This document shows positions 15,061-23,511 of a stretch of 46,375 bases of DNA, one piece after another. Both the position numbers and the translations under genes were made by a program. Within the stretch, counting starts at the first letter, position 1. Each line of letters opens with the position of its first letter. The notes beneath the pieces were generated by a model, which was given only the letters and a program-made list of their open reading frames with translations, made no database searches and was not told the DNA's origin. The DNA comes from a virus, in the IMG/VR virus record IMGVR_UViG_3300005253_000114, positions 1 to 46,375 of that record. One strand, 5' to 3'.

Positions 15061-16167
15061 ATGGCTAAGAAAAAGCACAAGGTCTCCAAGATCGCGAAAG
15101 CGTCTGGCAAGAAGTTGTCGATCGCACAACTACGAGCGAAGCCGATGGCTGTGATCGAAAAGAAGTTCGGCAAGGGCTCTGCGATGACGGTGGGAGCGCA
15201 ACGTAAAGCGGCCCAGCAGATCAAAGAGTTCATTCCGTCTGGCATAGACGTTCTAGACAACTACGTGATCGGTACTCCTGAAAGGGGAGGATTACCTGTC
15301 GGACGCATCAGTGAGGTGTTCGGTCCGAATGGTTGCGGGAAGACAAGTTTGCTCTACAAGGCGCTCGCGCAGTGCCAGAGGATCGGGGGCATTGCAGCGC
15401 TTGCTGACCCTGAGAACTCCTTTGACGAGGGGCGGGCAGAGATGTCGGGGATCAACCTCAATGAGTTGGTCATGCTCGAAGCGTTCTCGCTTGAAGACAC
15501 GCTGCTCCAGATGCGGATGTTCATCGAAGCGCATGACGAACGTGTGTGCCCGATGCTCATGGGGTGGGACTCGATCGCAAGTGCTGTTGCGCAGACAGAC
15601 ATCGAGCGTGCTCCGGGTGACAGGAAGGTTGCATCTGAAGCTGGAATAATCGCGATCGAGCTGAAGAAGCTGAACCGAATCCTTCCTCGTAAGCGTACGC
15701 ATCTGATGATGATGAACCAGACACGCGATAAGATCGGGGTGATGTTCGGTGACAAGACGAACACACCAGGAGGGAACGCTCCGAAGTTCTACTCGTCGTT
15801 GCGTATTCAGTTCTTCGGTGGCAAGGGGATCAAGAACAAGCGTAATGAGCACACGGGGAAAGTCGTTACGATCATGGCGGTAAAGAACCGACTCGCGCCA
15901 CCGTTCCGGAAGGCTCGTGTTCGTTTCGACTACATGACCGGCTACAACAACGTCTGGTCAACACTAGAGCATGCGAAGCGCATGAAGCTGATCAAGCCGC
16001 GTGAAGGAGGCTACGCTGGTCCGGGGGTGCAGAGTCTGGAGAACTATTGGGAGGCGATGGAGATCTTGGAGTGGGAACCTTCGAGTCTGGTGGAAGAACC
16101 GGAGGAAGAAGACTTCGACGAGGACGATCTTGACTACGAAGACGATGATGATGCCGACGATGATTGA
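15061..16167 (+). CDS. RecA/UvsX-type recombinase
   Basis: 368 aa. Recognisable segments in order: KKFGKGSAMTVG (about residue 35), SGIDVLDNYVIG, GRISEVFGPNGCGKTSLLYKAL (Walker A, about residue 88), MLMGWDSIASAVAQTD (Walker B), MMNQTRDKIGVMFGDKTNTPGGNA (loop 2 region) and an acidic C-terminal tail (about 20 D/E residues). It forms filaments on ssDNA and drives strand exchange. A basic N-terminal extension of about 30 residues precedes the core. No Shine-Dalgarno is seen before ATG 15061; the tRNA-like element ends 2 nt upstream. Confidence 0.93.
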   Translation: MAKKKHKVSKIAKASGKKLSIAQLRAKPMAVIEKKFGKGSAMTVGAQRKAAQQIKEFIPSGIDVLDNYVIGTPERGGLPVGRISEVFGPNGCGKTSLLYKALAQCQRIGGIAALADPENSFDEGRAEMSGINLNELVMLEAFSLEDTLLQMRMFIEAHDERVCPMLMGWDSIASAVAQTDIERAPGDRKVASEAGIIAIELKKLNRILPRKRTHLMMMNQTRDKIGVMFGDKTNTPGGNAPKFYSSLRIQFFGGKGIKNKRNEHTGKVVTIMAVKNRLAPPFRKARVRFDYMTGYNNVWSTLEHAKRMKLIKPREGGYAGPGVQSLENYWEAMEILEWEPSSLVEEPEEEDFDEDDLDYEDDDDADDD

Positions 16168-16348
16168 GGCGATCGCTGGAGAGTACAAGAATCTCGTGAT
16201 TCTGTTGGTGAGTTGTCCTAACCACGGAGTTCGGATCGTAGTGCGTCCTATGTACTGGACTACTAGGTTAGGGGAAGATGTGATGATCACACTAGCCGAG
16301 GCTCCTGCGGGGTACGGGCTTGCTGTTGTGAGTGGAGGTACGGCATGA
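16160..16348 (+). CDS. Small hypothetical protein, 62 aa
   Basis: ATG 16160 overlaps the recA stop; the in-frame ATGs at 16145-16151 are alternatives. The product begins MIEAIAGEYKNLVILLVSCPNHG and is beta-rich afterwards (GVRIVVRPMYW, DVMITLAEAPAGYGLAVV). The TGA overlaps the ATG of the Mre11-like gene, so it is part of the recA-gp47-gp46 operon. The family is unknown. Confidence 0.65.
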   Translation: MIEAIAGEYKNLVILLVSCPNHGVRIVVRPMYWTTRLGEDVMITLAEAPAGYGLAVVSGGTA

Positions 16349-17469
16349 CAAAGATCGCCTTCCTCAGTGATGTTCATGTTGGGAATCACAAAGGCTTCGG
16401 CGGCGAGATTCGCTCAGGGATCAACGAGCGTTGTCGTCTTGTGCTCGATGTACTCCATCGTGCAATGAGCACTGCCTATGACGTGAACAGCGCGCATCCA
16501 GTAATCTTGGGTGATCTGTTCGACGTACCGAAGCCGTCTCCGCAGGTTCTTGGCGCAGTGATGCACGTACTCAAGCCAGCTGAAGATATCGACTTGCTGT
16601 TGGGGAACCACGAGATCACGTCATTAGATCCTAACGACCATGCAATGTACCCGTTTCATACGGGAACAGAGCATCGTGTGTACGATACACCTCATGTGTC
16701 GTGGGATCGCGGTGTGTTGATTCCGTACCGCGAGGCGTCGTTGGACTGGATCCAGAAGGGGTTCGATGCTGCTCTTGTGCAGTGGGCAGGACCAGATAAA
16801 GTGCCAGTAGACTACGGTGCGAAGTGGGTAGGGATCCATGCGGGGATCGCGGACGTGGATACACCAGACTTCATGTCAGGGATTCCTGCGTTGGAGTTGG
16901 TCAAGTTCGCTAAGAAGGAGGGCGTCCGCGTGTTCGCCGGTGATTGGCACGACCCTAAGACATGGGGGTCGAATCGTGTGATCCAGTGTGGTGCGCTGTG
17001 TCCAACTGGTTTTGACAATCCAGGGATGGACTACGGTCGTGTCTGGTTCTACGATTTCAAAAAGGACAAGGTTTCGTACGAGGTGATCCCCGGTCCACGG
17101 TTCTTGAGTTACACTTACACGGAGATCTGTGATCCTGCAACGTTTCTTGCTGAGATGGACAAGTGGTATGTCGGTACGTTGGATGGTGCTGGGTACACGA
17201 TCTTCATCAAGATCAAAGCTAAGCCGGACGAGATAGCTGACGCCATGGAAATGGCGCGAGGGCTGAAAGACTTTCCCTACGTTGGCGGTGTTCGCGTAGA
17301 GCCTGATGCGGAGGTTGTTCGTCGTAAGGCACGATCGGCAGCGGCAGCAGCGCGAAGTGGTACGACGTTGAAGGAGTCGCTCAAGCAATACTTGAAGTAC
17401 CTCGATGTTCCGGATGGTGTGTCGCGTAAGGATGTGGGTCGAAGAGTGCGTAAGTACCTAGGGATCTAG
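16345..17469 (+). CDS. Mre11/SbcD-type nuclease subunit (T4 gp47-like)
   Basis: 374 aa calcineurin-like metallophosphoesterase. The metal-binding motifs are in order: LSDVHVGNH (about residue 7), ILGDLFDVP, LLGNHEITS, GIHAGI and AGDWHD. The C-terminal 150 residues form the capping and partner-binding region, ending in a helical basic tail. With the Rad50-like gene 1 kb downstream it would form the end-processing exonuclease that makes ssDNA for RecA. Confidence 0.92.
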   Translation: MTKIAFLSDVHVGNHKGFGGEIRSGINERCRLVLDVLHRAMSTAYDVNSAHPVILGDLFDVPKPSPQVLGAVMHVLKPAEDIDLLLGNHEITSLDPNDHAMYPFHTGTEHRVYDTPHVSWDRGVLIPYREASLDWIQKGFDAALVQWAGPDKVPVDYGAKWVGIHAGIADVDTPDFMSGIPALELVKFAKKEGVRVFAGDWHDPKTWGSNRVIQCGALCPTGFDNPGMDYGRVWFYDFKKDKVSYEVIPGPRFLSYTYTEICDPATFLAEMDKWYVGTLDGAGYTIFIKIKAKPDEIADAMEMARGLKDFPYVGGVRVEPDAEVVRRKARSAAAAARSGTTLKESLKQYLKYLDVPDGVSRKDVGRRVRKYLGI

Positions 17470-17472
17470 AAC

Positions 17473-17880
17473 ATGCAGATCGTAGTGAAGAAAAACACAG
17501 TCTCCTTCGGTGTGAAGAGGAAGGGGAAGACGGTGATCTTCGACCGTGACGAGCGTCGTTCCAGTCTCGAAGCGATCAATGTTCCCGTCGCCAAGAAGCT
17601 GGCGAAGAGCTATCTGTTTTGGTCAGAGAATGTCTCGGTCAAGGCTACGATGCAGGACGTAGTCAACCTGGCGATGTGGGAGACGGCGTGGCTGCGTACG
17701 CAGACAGAGCTACCCCACGACTACCTTCGTGATCGCTTCCGTGAGAAGATGCTCAAGGAGCCGGATCTGGGTTACGAACGCGCATCGGAAATCGTGGTCT
17801 TCTTTGCGGAGGCGGCGGTTCGGCAGGCAAAGAAACGACAACGCGGACGACGTCGTTTGCGATTGAAGGGAGCATGGTGA
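17473..17880 (+). CDS. Hypothetical protein, 135 aa, inside the gp47-gp46 operon
   Basis: ATG 17473 follows the nuclease stop by three bases. The N-terminal beta segment (VVKKNTVSFGVKRKGKTVIFDRDERRSS) is followed by helices (VPVAKKLAKSYLFW; VVNLAMWETAWLRTQTE) and a highly basic C-terminus (RQAKKRQRGRRRLRLKGAW), suggesting nucleic-acid contact. It lies between the two halves of the Mre11/Rad50 pair with overlapping junctions. No family is recognised. Confidence 0.7.
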   Translation: MQIVVKKNTVSFGVKRKGKTVIFDRDERRSSLEAINVPVAKKLAKSYLFWSENVSVKATMQDVVNLAMWETAWLRTQTELPHDYLRDRFREKMLKEPDLGYERASEIVVFFAEAAVRQAKKRQRGRRRLRLKGAW

Positions 17881-18482
17881 TGAAGCTACTCTTTCTGGAT
17901 CTGGAAACGACGGGACTCAACCCACGCAAGGACGACATCCTGGAGGTCGGTGCGATCTTTATTGAGGTCGATACTGAACGACACGTGCTCCGGCGATTCG
18001 GTGAGTTTCAGTGTTTGAATCGGGAGGCGGATGTCAGCAAGATCAAGAACGCCCATGTCTTGGAGATGCACAAGGACTCTGGTCTTTATGAGGCTGTGCT
18101 CGTAGAGTGCCGGTCTTCGAACCATGGTAAGTCTATGAGCTTGCGTGGGATCGAAGAGAGACTTCTTCAGGACATGCGCTTCGCTGGGTTCGAACTTGGC
18201 AAGATCCAGATTGCTGGTTACTCCCCGCACTTCGATCTCGGATTCATCACACAGCAGATGCCGCTACTTCGAACAGCGCTGCATCATCGTGTGTTCGACG
18301 TGTCTACGCTACAGACGATCTGGTTGGAGATCGATGAAGAACTTGCCACCAGAGCGAAAGACGAAGAGGTGAAGAAGCATCGCGCGGTTGCTGATTGTGA
18401 ACAGGCGCTACAGACATTCTTCGATTGGTTGCACGCGTGGACTGATTACGCGTGGGAGATCGTACCCTCTGTGGCCAAGTAG
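17880..18482 (+). CDS. DEDDh 3'-5' exonuclease, oligoribonuclease/DnaQ-like
   Basis: About 200 aa. ExoI motif LFLDLETTGL (start), ExoII GYSPHFDLGF (about residue 120) and ExoIII HRAVADCEQAL (about residue 165) define the DEDDh fold, and the ExoI and final HxxxxD spacing resemble oligoribonuclease. It would degrade short nucleic acids or proofread. ATG 17880 (TGATG overlap, GAAGGG 9 nt upstream) is preferred over ATG 17874. The stop directly abuts the next start. Confidence 0.88.
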   Translation: MKLLFLDLETTGLNPRKDDILEVGAIFIEVDTERHVLRRFGEFQCLNREADVSKIKNAHVLEMHKDSGLYEAVLVECRSSNHGKSMSLRGIEERLLQDMRFAGFELGKIQIAGYSPHFDLGFITQQMPLLRTALHHRVFDVSTLQTIWLEIDEELATRAKDEEVKKHRAVADCEQALQTFFDWLHAWTDYAWEIVPSVAK

Positions 18483-20117
18483 ATGCGCGTATCCAAGATC
18501 GAAATGGAGGGTGTCTTCTCGCATGAGGATACAACCGTAGATTTTCCTGAACGTGGACTAGTGCTCGTCACCGGACGCAACGGGAGTGGGAAGACCACAC
18601 TGATCGAGGCAGTCGCGCTCTGTCTGTGGGGTACGACGTTTCGCAAGCGCAACCCCGGATGGTCCGGTGATAAGGGACGCGTGGTCGTCCAGGCGAACGA
18701 CCACAAGATCGAACGCGTAAAAACGAAGAGCAAGGTGAAGACCACCTTCGACGATAAGACCAGCTTCACCCGTGTGAGAGACGCGCTAGAACACACCACC
18801 ACATTGTTCGGGTCGTTTGATATCTGGCGTAGGATCAACGTGTTCTCGTCGCGTGATGTAGCTCGGTTCACCACGGCGACTGATGCATTCCGGAAGCGCA
18901 TGCTCGAAGAGTTGCTCGGGCTCGATCGCTTCGAGGTAGCGAGTACTGCTTGTCGGGAAGACAAGAAGTGTGTGATACGTGAGTACACAGCCGCGACCTA
19001 CGGGCTGGATCAGGCACAGTCGGAGCTACAGACAGCAGAGGCGCGGCTGAAGGATGCGGAGATCTCTCTCGATGAGGAAGAGCCTGAGAACGTGGAAGCG
19101 CTGGAGGATAGTTACTCTATAGTTGAGGGGAAGATAGCGCGAACCGCAGTCGCCCTTCGCTCGATCAACCGTGCGCGTAAAGAGGCAGACAAAGCTGTCT
19201 GGGAAGCAGATCAAGCGATCGCTCATGCGGAAAAGCATGAACGGCTTCTAGAAGGAGGAACGTGCTCTTCATGTGGGCAGAAGATCACTGAGAAGATGAC
19301 GCGTTCTGCTCGGGTGGATGTGGCGAAAGCACGTGCGACAGCGACTGGAGCACGGAAGGTTGCCAAAGAGCACCGCGAAGCCACCGAAGAGCAGTACGAG
19401 AACCTGAAGGCGACGAAGCACAAACTGACTCAGAAGCACTACGGTCTACATTCACGTGTCGAGTCAGCGAAGGCGGCAACGAGGCGGCAAGAGAACCGCG
19501 AAGAGCGCCGCAAGAAGATCGCAGAAGACGTGATCGACTTTACAGATACCGTTGCTGAGTGCGAACAAGACGAGGAGAAGACACGCAAAGAGCTAGAGAC
19601 GCTCGAAGTGGTGGACCGCGTACTGTCGACACAAGGTGTCCGCGCACATCTGCTCGCCAATGCTCTGTCTGCGATCGAAGCGGTAGCGAACTCGTGGCTC
19701 GGCCGTGTCGCTGCTATCGATGAGACAGAACTGGTGCTGAAGCTATCGTCCTATGCCGAGAGAGGTGACGGCAGCCTGAAAGACGCGATCGGTCTTGAGA
19801 TCGAGGGTGCGGGGAACGGGCACGGCTACGAAGCAGCGAGCAGCGGCGAGCAGCGTAGGATCGACGTAGCGCTGATGCTCGCTCTCGCCGAGATGGCAGA
19901 AGCTGCGCACGGAGTCGAGTCAGGTACGCTCTTCTTTGACGAAGTGTTCGACGCGCTCGATGAAGAGGGTGTGGAGGCGGTGCGCGACGTGATCGCTAGT
20001 CTTGCAGAAGACCGATGCGTGTTGCTGATCACACATAATGATCAGATCAAGACGCAGCTGAAGGGGCTTCTAACCGAGCACTGGCACGTCGAAGAAGGAG
20101 AGATCAAGTATGCATAG
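18483..20117 (+). CDS. Rad50/SbcC-type ATPase subunit (T4 gp46-like)
   Basis: 544 aa SMC-like ATPase. Walker A GRNGSGKTTLIEAV (about residue 36) is near the N-terminus. Two coiled-coil arms flank a zinc hook CSSCGQ (about residue 260). The signature AASSGEQRRIDVALMLAL and Walker B GTLFFDEVFDALDEEG are near the C-terminus, ending with LLITHNDQ. It pairs with the Mre11-like subunit. The coils are much shorter than in cellular Rad50, as in T4 gp46. Confidence 0.92.
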   Translation: MRVSKIEMEGVFSHEDTTVDFPERGLVLVTGRNGSGKTTLIEAVALCLWGTTFRKRNPGWSGDKGRVVVQANDHKIERVKTKSKVKTTFDDKTSFTRVRDALEHTTTLFGSFDIWRRINVFSSRDVARFTTATDAFRKRMLEELLGLDRFEVASTACREDKKCVIREYTAATYGLDQAQSELQTAEARLKDAEISLDEEEPENVEALEDSYSIVEGKIARTAVALRSINRARKEADKAVWEADQAIAHAEKHERLLEGGTCSSCGQKITEKMTRSARVDVAKARATATGARKVAKEHREATEEQYENLKATKHKLTQKHYGLHSRVESAKAATRRQENREERRKKIAEDVIDFTDTVAECEQDEEKTRKELETLEVVDRVLSTQGVRAHLLANALSAIEAVANSWLGRVAAIDETELVLKLSSYAERGDGSLKDAIGLEIEGAGNGHGYEAASSGEQRRIDVALMLALAEMAEAAHGVESGTLFFDEVFDALDEEGVEAVRDVIASLAEDRCVLLITHNDQIKTQLKGLLTEHWHVEEGEIKYA

Positions 20118-20523
20118 TGCTATGAAGATGGTCGAAAAGTTCCAGAGGGTATTTAGCATACCGATCTCGAAGAAATGCCGCTTGCCTATGAGTACTCCGT
20201 CGGACAAGGAAGCGCGTGAGTTGAGGATGCGTCTGCTGCACGAGGAGTACATGGAGTACCTCGCGGGTGAAGAAGCGCATGACATGGAAGAGATCGCGGA
20301 TGGCCTCGCGGACATGGTCTACATCATCTGCGGAACGGCTCTCACTTACGGGATCCCGTTGGAGCAAGTGTTTGATGTGGTGCACCGATCGAACATGGCG
20401 AAGCTTGGGCCGGAAGGGAAGCCACTCGTTCGTAGTGACGGTAAGGTGACCAAGCCGGAAGGATGGAAGCCGCCCGATATTGCGAGAGTGCTCAAGGTCT
20501 TCGGTTGCTGGGAAGGCAAGTGA
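20110..20523 (+). CDS. MazG/PRA-PH-like all-alpha NTP pyrophosphohydrolase
   Basis: 137 aa. The helical core contains LRMRLLHEEYMEYLAGEEAHDMEEIADGLADMVYIICGTAL, whose EExxE...ExxD metal-binding pattern is typical of MazG-like NTP pyrophosphohydrolases. The following GIPLEQVFDVVHRSNMAKLGPEGKPLVRSDGKVTKPEGW is a well-known phage version. It may cleanse the nucleotide pool or block stringent/nucleotide signalling. Overlaps the Rad50-like end by 8 bp. Confidence 0.85.
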   Translation: MHSAMKMVEKFQRVFSIPISKKCRLPMSTPSDKEARELRMRLLHEEYMEYLAGEEAHDMEEIADGLADMVYIICGTALTYGIPLEQVFDVVHRSNMAKLGPEGKPLVRSDGKVTKPEGWKPPDIARVLKVFGCWEGK

Positions 20524-20735
20524 GACGTCTGATCACAAAGAATAAGATCTGTCTAGGATGTTTGAACACAGGCAAACTTTACGATGGATCGTCATGTAAG
20601 TGCGGGAGGGTGCGAAGTGAAGAACTACGACGTTCACATGTACGTGAATCGGCACGGACGGTGGCAAGCGACAGTCACGTGGTCGGTGGATCTTCAGCCG
20701 TGCGTGCTTCCGAAACAGAGGACGTACAAGACTGA
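20520..20735 (+). CDS. Small zinc-finger-like protein (overlapped), 71 aa
   Basis: GTG 20520 overlaps the preceding TGA (GTGA). Residues about 10-28 are ICLGCLNTGKLYDGSSCKCG, a CxxC...CxC zinc knuckle. The second half of the frame is overlapped for 119 nt by the next gene, which has a strong internal ribosome site, and looks less protein-like (HVRESARTVASDSHVVGGSSA). Either this is a short zinc protein with an extended overlap, or only its first 35 codons are under selection. Confidence 0.45.
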   Translation: MRRLITKNKICLGCLNTGKLYDGSSCKCGRVRSEELRRSHVRESARTVASDSHVVGGSSAVRASETEDVQD

Positions 20736-20847
20736 CGATTATCGTTACAGATCATACGTTGTCTATGAAGTGGACGCAGTGATCGAGAAGATCGAAGCAA
20801 AGGAGAAGCAGGATGGGAAAGAATCAGGACAAGAAGTGGATCAATAA
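20617..20847 (+). CDS. Hypothetical protein, 76 aa
   Basis: GTG 20617 lies 7 nt after GGGAGGG. The N-terminal VKNYDVHMYVNRHGRWQATVTW is a beta-hairpin-like sequence, followed by an acidic/basic coil (VYEVDAVIEKIEAKEKQ). An in-frame ATG at 20584 exists but overlaps the zinc-finger frame and has no ribosome site. The C-terminus overlaps the following gene by 35 bp. The function is unknown. Confidence 0.6.
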   Translation: MKNYDVHMYVNRHGRWQATVTWSVDLQPCVLPKQRTYKTDDYRYRSYVVYEVDAVIEKIEAKEKQDGKESGQEVDQ

Positions 20848-21133
20848 AGCAGCTCGTATGGCACATGAGGTGTGTCGTGCGTACGACCTCGCTCGTGCTA
20901 CGGATGCTCTTCCGCGTTGGAAGGAGTTGTCCAAGGAGACGAAGGGTGCTTGTCGGCAGGAGGTCGTTTCGATCCATGCTTCTGGAGTGACCACTCCAGA
21001 AGCATGGTTCGCTCAGCAATGCGCGAGTAACGAAGGGTTGAAGATGATGACATCGGAGGCGCTCACAGACCTCAAGACGCGAGAGTATCTGGTCTTCACT
21101 GCGGTCACGCAGACGCTCCGGCTCGTTGGGTGA
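20813..21133 (+). CDS. Hypothetical protein, 106 aa, last gene of the replication block
   Basis: Helical throughout. Notable segments are ARMAHEVCRAYDLA, PRWKELSKETKGACRQEVVSI and SGVTTPEAWFAQQC, a compact fold with a conserved-looking tryptophan core. The family is not recognised. It is followed by a hairpin and about 160 nt of non-coding, GC-rich DNA that closes the replication block. Confidence 0.65.
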   Translation: MGKNQDKKWINKAARMAHEVCRAYDLARATDALPRWKELSKETKGACRQEVVSIHASGVTTPEAWFAQQCASNEGLKMMTSEALTDLKTREYLVFTAVTQTLRLVG

Positions 21134-21261
21134 GAGAGCCCCTGTGCGGCTCTTAGCCGGGTGCTAGCCGCTTGAGGCTAGGGGGGTGGCGGCGCACCCC
21201 CTAACGGCCCACACAGAGGCAGCTAGGCCCCCTAGCGGTAGGCATTTTTGGGGGGCCTAGC
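21134..21261 (+). terminator. Cluster of three strong hairpins between blocks
   Basis: Three stems follow one another: AGAGCC/GGCTCT (21135-21153), GGGGGTG/CACCCCC with a GCGGCG loop (21182-21201, extendable by TA), and an 11-bp perfect stem GCTAGGCCCCC/GGGGGCCTAGC (21222-21261) with a T-run in its loop. The first is positioned as a terminator for the upstream gene, though U-tails are poor. The region also carries TGCTAGCCGCT (21162-21172), identical to the operator at 27930. Confidence 0.6.
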
Positions 21262-21276
21262 CCCTAAACGGTAGCA

Positions 21277-21296
21277 CGTTGCACAAGGCACAAGCA
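21277..21296 (+). promoter_or_regulatory. Conserved junction motif (GTTGCACAAGGCACAAGC)
   Basis: The GCACAAGGC core recurs directly before the ATG at 21296, at the beginning of the modification block. Compared with the other copies the flanks differ (GTTGCACAAGGCACAAGCATG), so only the core is conserved here. Confidence 0.4.
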
Positions 21297-21649
21297 TGAG
21301 TGAGCGAGTCGAACGGCCGGGGAGCGGAGGCGGAAATACCTGTCGGGGCTGCCAGATCGGATGGCCAGTTGTTCCAAAGTCTTCCGATCTGGCGACCGTC
21401 GCAGACAAGACAAATGAAGTGCGCCTTGTCTGTGAGGAGGACACGTCCAAGCTCCACCTCCCACGTGCTGCGTTGATCGAGCAACTAGGTGAAGGAGAAT
21501 GTCTAGACGCAATGATAGCTCTTATTGCGATCGATGGCGATCGAGACGACATCGTAGAAACAAGTCGAGCTATTGTCTCTGGTGATCTACAGGTTGAGGA
21601 GGAAGAGGATGAAGTTCAGTATAGCGATCCCGAGTCACCGCCGAGCTGA
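21296..21649 (+). CDS. Hypothetical protein, 117 aa, first gene of the modification block
   Basis: The N-terminus is Gly-rich with a CRGCQIGW cysteine pair. The centre (EEDTSKLHLPRAALIEQLGEGECLDAMIALIAIDGDRDD) looks like a small alpha/beta domain, and the C-terminus is acidic (EEEEDEVQYSDPE). It overlaps the glycosyltransferase start by 41 bp, indicating translational coupling. No recognised family; the start has no good Shine-Dalgarno. Confidence 0.55.
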   Translation: MSERVERPGSGGGNTCRGCQIGWPVVPKSSDLATVADKTNEVRLVCEEDTSKLHLPRAALIEQLGEGECLDAMIALIAIDGDRDDIVETSRAIVSGDLQVEEEEDEVQYSDPESPPS

Positions 21650-22460
21650 CCGGCTCAAAGAGACATTGGACTGGCTCTACTCGACGACGGCTCCCGAAGC
21701 TGCTGAAGAAGTGCGGATCTTCCTTAGTGATAAGCGGGACAAGGAGGACTACTGGAAGATGTTGAAGGAGTGGCGTAGACCTGATCTGATGCCTCCAAAC
21801 AGGCCGAAGCTCGAAGTCACGGAAGCTCACAACGTGACCGAGAAGTTCAACGCGATCCACATGTTCTACCCGAAGAGGACTCGCGTGTTCGTGCTAGAAG
21901 ATGATGTGAACGTTTGTGTTCCTGACGAGAACAACCGAGCACGACCAGCCAAGGACGAAGAGCTGCTTGATGTGATCATGACCGGGTGGACTACCGTGGG
22001 GCGTGCCGGATTGTGGGGGATCGTTCCTCATTCCAACCCGTTCTACTTCGGAGGCAAGGTCACCACGTCTCTCAAGCTCGTGGTCGCGCACGCGTTCGGG
22101 TTCGTGTCGACACAAGACCCTCGACTGAAGGTGACTCAGGTCGGCAAGAGCGACTATGAGCGTACGATCTTGTACTATATTCGGTACGGGAAGGTGATCC
22201 GAGTAGACACAGCCGGTTGCTTGACGAAGAGCTACACCGCGATGGGTGGGATTCAGTCCGACCTCACGCGTGAAGAACGCGCGGAGGCAGAGCTGGCGAG
22301 CTGCGACTACCTCGTGCGAAGGTACGGACACCTGATCAGGCACAACACCAAGAAGAAGAGTCTCTTTGCGGAGCTAAAGCTTATTCTGAAGAAGGAGCAG
22401 AACCCCGCGATGCTTCAGGCGTTTCAGCAGCAGATCGATGCTAAGGAAGGGTTTGTGTGA
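21609..22460 (+). CDS. Glycosyltransferase-like protein (GT-A fold, family-2-like)
   Basis: 283 aa from ATG 21609 with GAGGAGGAAGAGG upstream. It opens with FSIAIPSHRRADRLKETLDWL, the standard N-terminal nucleotide-binding strand and helix of GT-A enzymes, and has a DxD-type site in RVFVLEDDVNVCV (about residue 98). The middle (VGRAGLWGIVPHSNPFYFGG, VVAHAFGFVST) would form the acceptor side. It probably transfers a sugar or related group from a nucleotide donor. Gene neighbours (kinase, nucleotidyltransferase, dioxygenase) suggest DNA-base or cell-surface decoration. Confidence 0.75.
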   Translation: MKFSIAIPSHRRADRLKETLDWLYSTTAPEAAEEVRIFLSDKRDKEDYWKMLKEWRRPDLMPPNRPKLEVTEAHNVTEKFNAIHMFYPKRTRVFVLEDDVNVCVPDENNRARPAKDEELLDVIMTGWTTVGRAGLWGIVPHSNPFYFGGKVTTSLKLVVAHAFGFVSTQDPRLKVTQVGKSDYERTILYYIRYGKVIRVDTAGCLTKSYTAMGGIQSDLTREERAEAELASCDYLVRRYGHLIRHNTKKKSLFAELKLILKKEQNPAMLQAFQQQIDAKEGFV

Positions 22461-22702
22461 TGACTGACCTTGATCGACTGGCCGAGAGGGTGGAGCTGGC
22501 TCACATGCTCAGCGCCGCAGGCGTCGGAACGACCGGACGGCGCGACATCGAGACCGACCTCTACCGCCTCGCGCCCGAGCTGATCGCGGTGGTGCTGACT
22601 GCGAGGAACTTTGAAGAGCGGGCGTGTCTCTGGGGGTGTCACTGCAAGCTGTGCCGCGCGGAGACCGCCCTCGATGCCAAGCTCGCGAAGGTTATTCGGT
22701 GA
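22460..22702 (+). CDS. Hypothetical protein, 80 aa, between glycosyltransferase and kinase
   Basis: ATG 22460 overlaps the preceding TGA. Helical: DLDRLAERVELAHMLSAAGVG, RDIETDLYRLAPELIAVVL, then a cysteine-bearing tail ACLWGCHCKLCRAETAL with a CxC/CxxC arrangement. The stop overlaps the next GTG. It may be a small structural partner of the neighbouring enzymes; no family is recognised. Confidence 0.6.
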   Translation: MTDLDRLAERVELAHMLSAAGVGTTGRRDIETDLYRLAPELIAVVLTARNFEERACLWGCHCKLCRAETALDAKLAKVIR

Positions 22703-23511
22703 CTGTGATCGGACCTAGTCTTTCGGGTGCGAAGCTCTGGATCATGGGCGGGAACATGCACAAGGTCGCGACAGGCGACGGTGCTGTTCGTCTTGAGACT
22801 GCCGCACGAAGACAGAGCGAGTTTCGTCGTAGCGAACACGTGCGAGCCGTAGAGGTACTCGAAGTCACCTCGGTCAAGGGACGTACTCACATGGAGATGG
22901 AGCGCGTGGAAGGCGTAGGTCTCGCTGTTGTCTGTCCTCAGTGGGTGGATCACACTGCCGAGGTGGTGAACTTTGTCAGTCGCCAGGTAGACAGCGCGCA
23001 GATGGGAAGAGTTCCGCTGAACACGCTGCTAACCAAGATCGACGACGTACGCACGAAGACACGTCGGAAGCATGGGAACCATCCAGTGTTCGAGCAGGGG
23101 TTCAAGGACACGATCAGTCTGATTGATGACGCGAGAGATGTGCCGATCCCGTTCGGTTACTATCATGGTGATCTTACGCTCTGCAATGTTCTCTGCGACT
23201 GTGAGAAGCACCCTCCGTGGGGAGTAGCCCTGATCGACTTCTTGGACATGGTGTTGCCGACTCCTCTGTTCGATATTGCGAAGCTACGACAGGACACCGA
23301 GCGTATGTGGATCACTCTGTTCACACCAGAGGTCGAGCCGGCTCGGTTGACTGCGATCGACGGCATCTTGCTGGAGACCTTCAGCTCACACGACTGGTGG
23401 GATTCTTGGATGCCAGTGTTCGATCTGCTGAACTTACTACGACTGCTTCCGTACGCTCCTCCGGGTCGTGTTACGGACTGGATCATAGCTGAACTGGAGA
23501 GAGACCTATGA
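22699..23511 (+). CDS. APH-fold small-molecule kinase (choline/aminoglycoside kinase-like)
   Basis: 270 aa from GTG 22699. The catalytic loop YYHGDLTLCNVLCD (Brenner-type HGDxxxxN, about residue 155) and the metal-binding GVALIDFLDMVLPTPLFDIAKL that follows are diagnostic of the aminoglycoside/choline phosphotransferase superfamily. The N-lobe includes LRLETAARRQSEF..EHVRAVEVLEV. It would phosphorylate an alcohol. Together with the downstream nucleotidyltransferase it resembles the kinase-plus-nucleotidyltransferase logic of LicA/LicC, which make nucleotide-activated phosphocholine. The substrate is unknown. Confidence 0.8.
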   Translation: MTVIGPSLSGAKLWIMGGNMHKVATGDGAVRLETAARRQSEFRRSEHVRAVEVLEVTSVKGRTHMEMERVEGVGLAVVCPQWVDHTAEVVNFVSRQVDSAQMGRVPLNTLLTKIDDVRTKTRRKHGNHPVFEQGFKDTISLIDDARDVPIPFGYYHGDLTLCNVLCDCEKHPPWGVALIDFLDMVLPTPLFDIAKLRQDTERMWITLFTPEVEPARLTAIDGILLETFSSHDWWDSWMPVFDLLNLLRLLPYAPPGRVTDWIIAELERDL

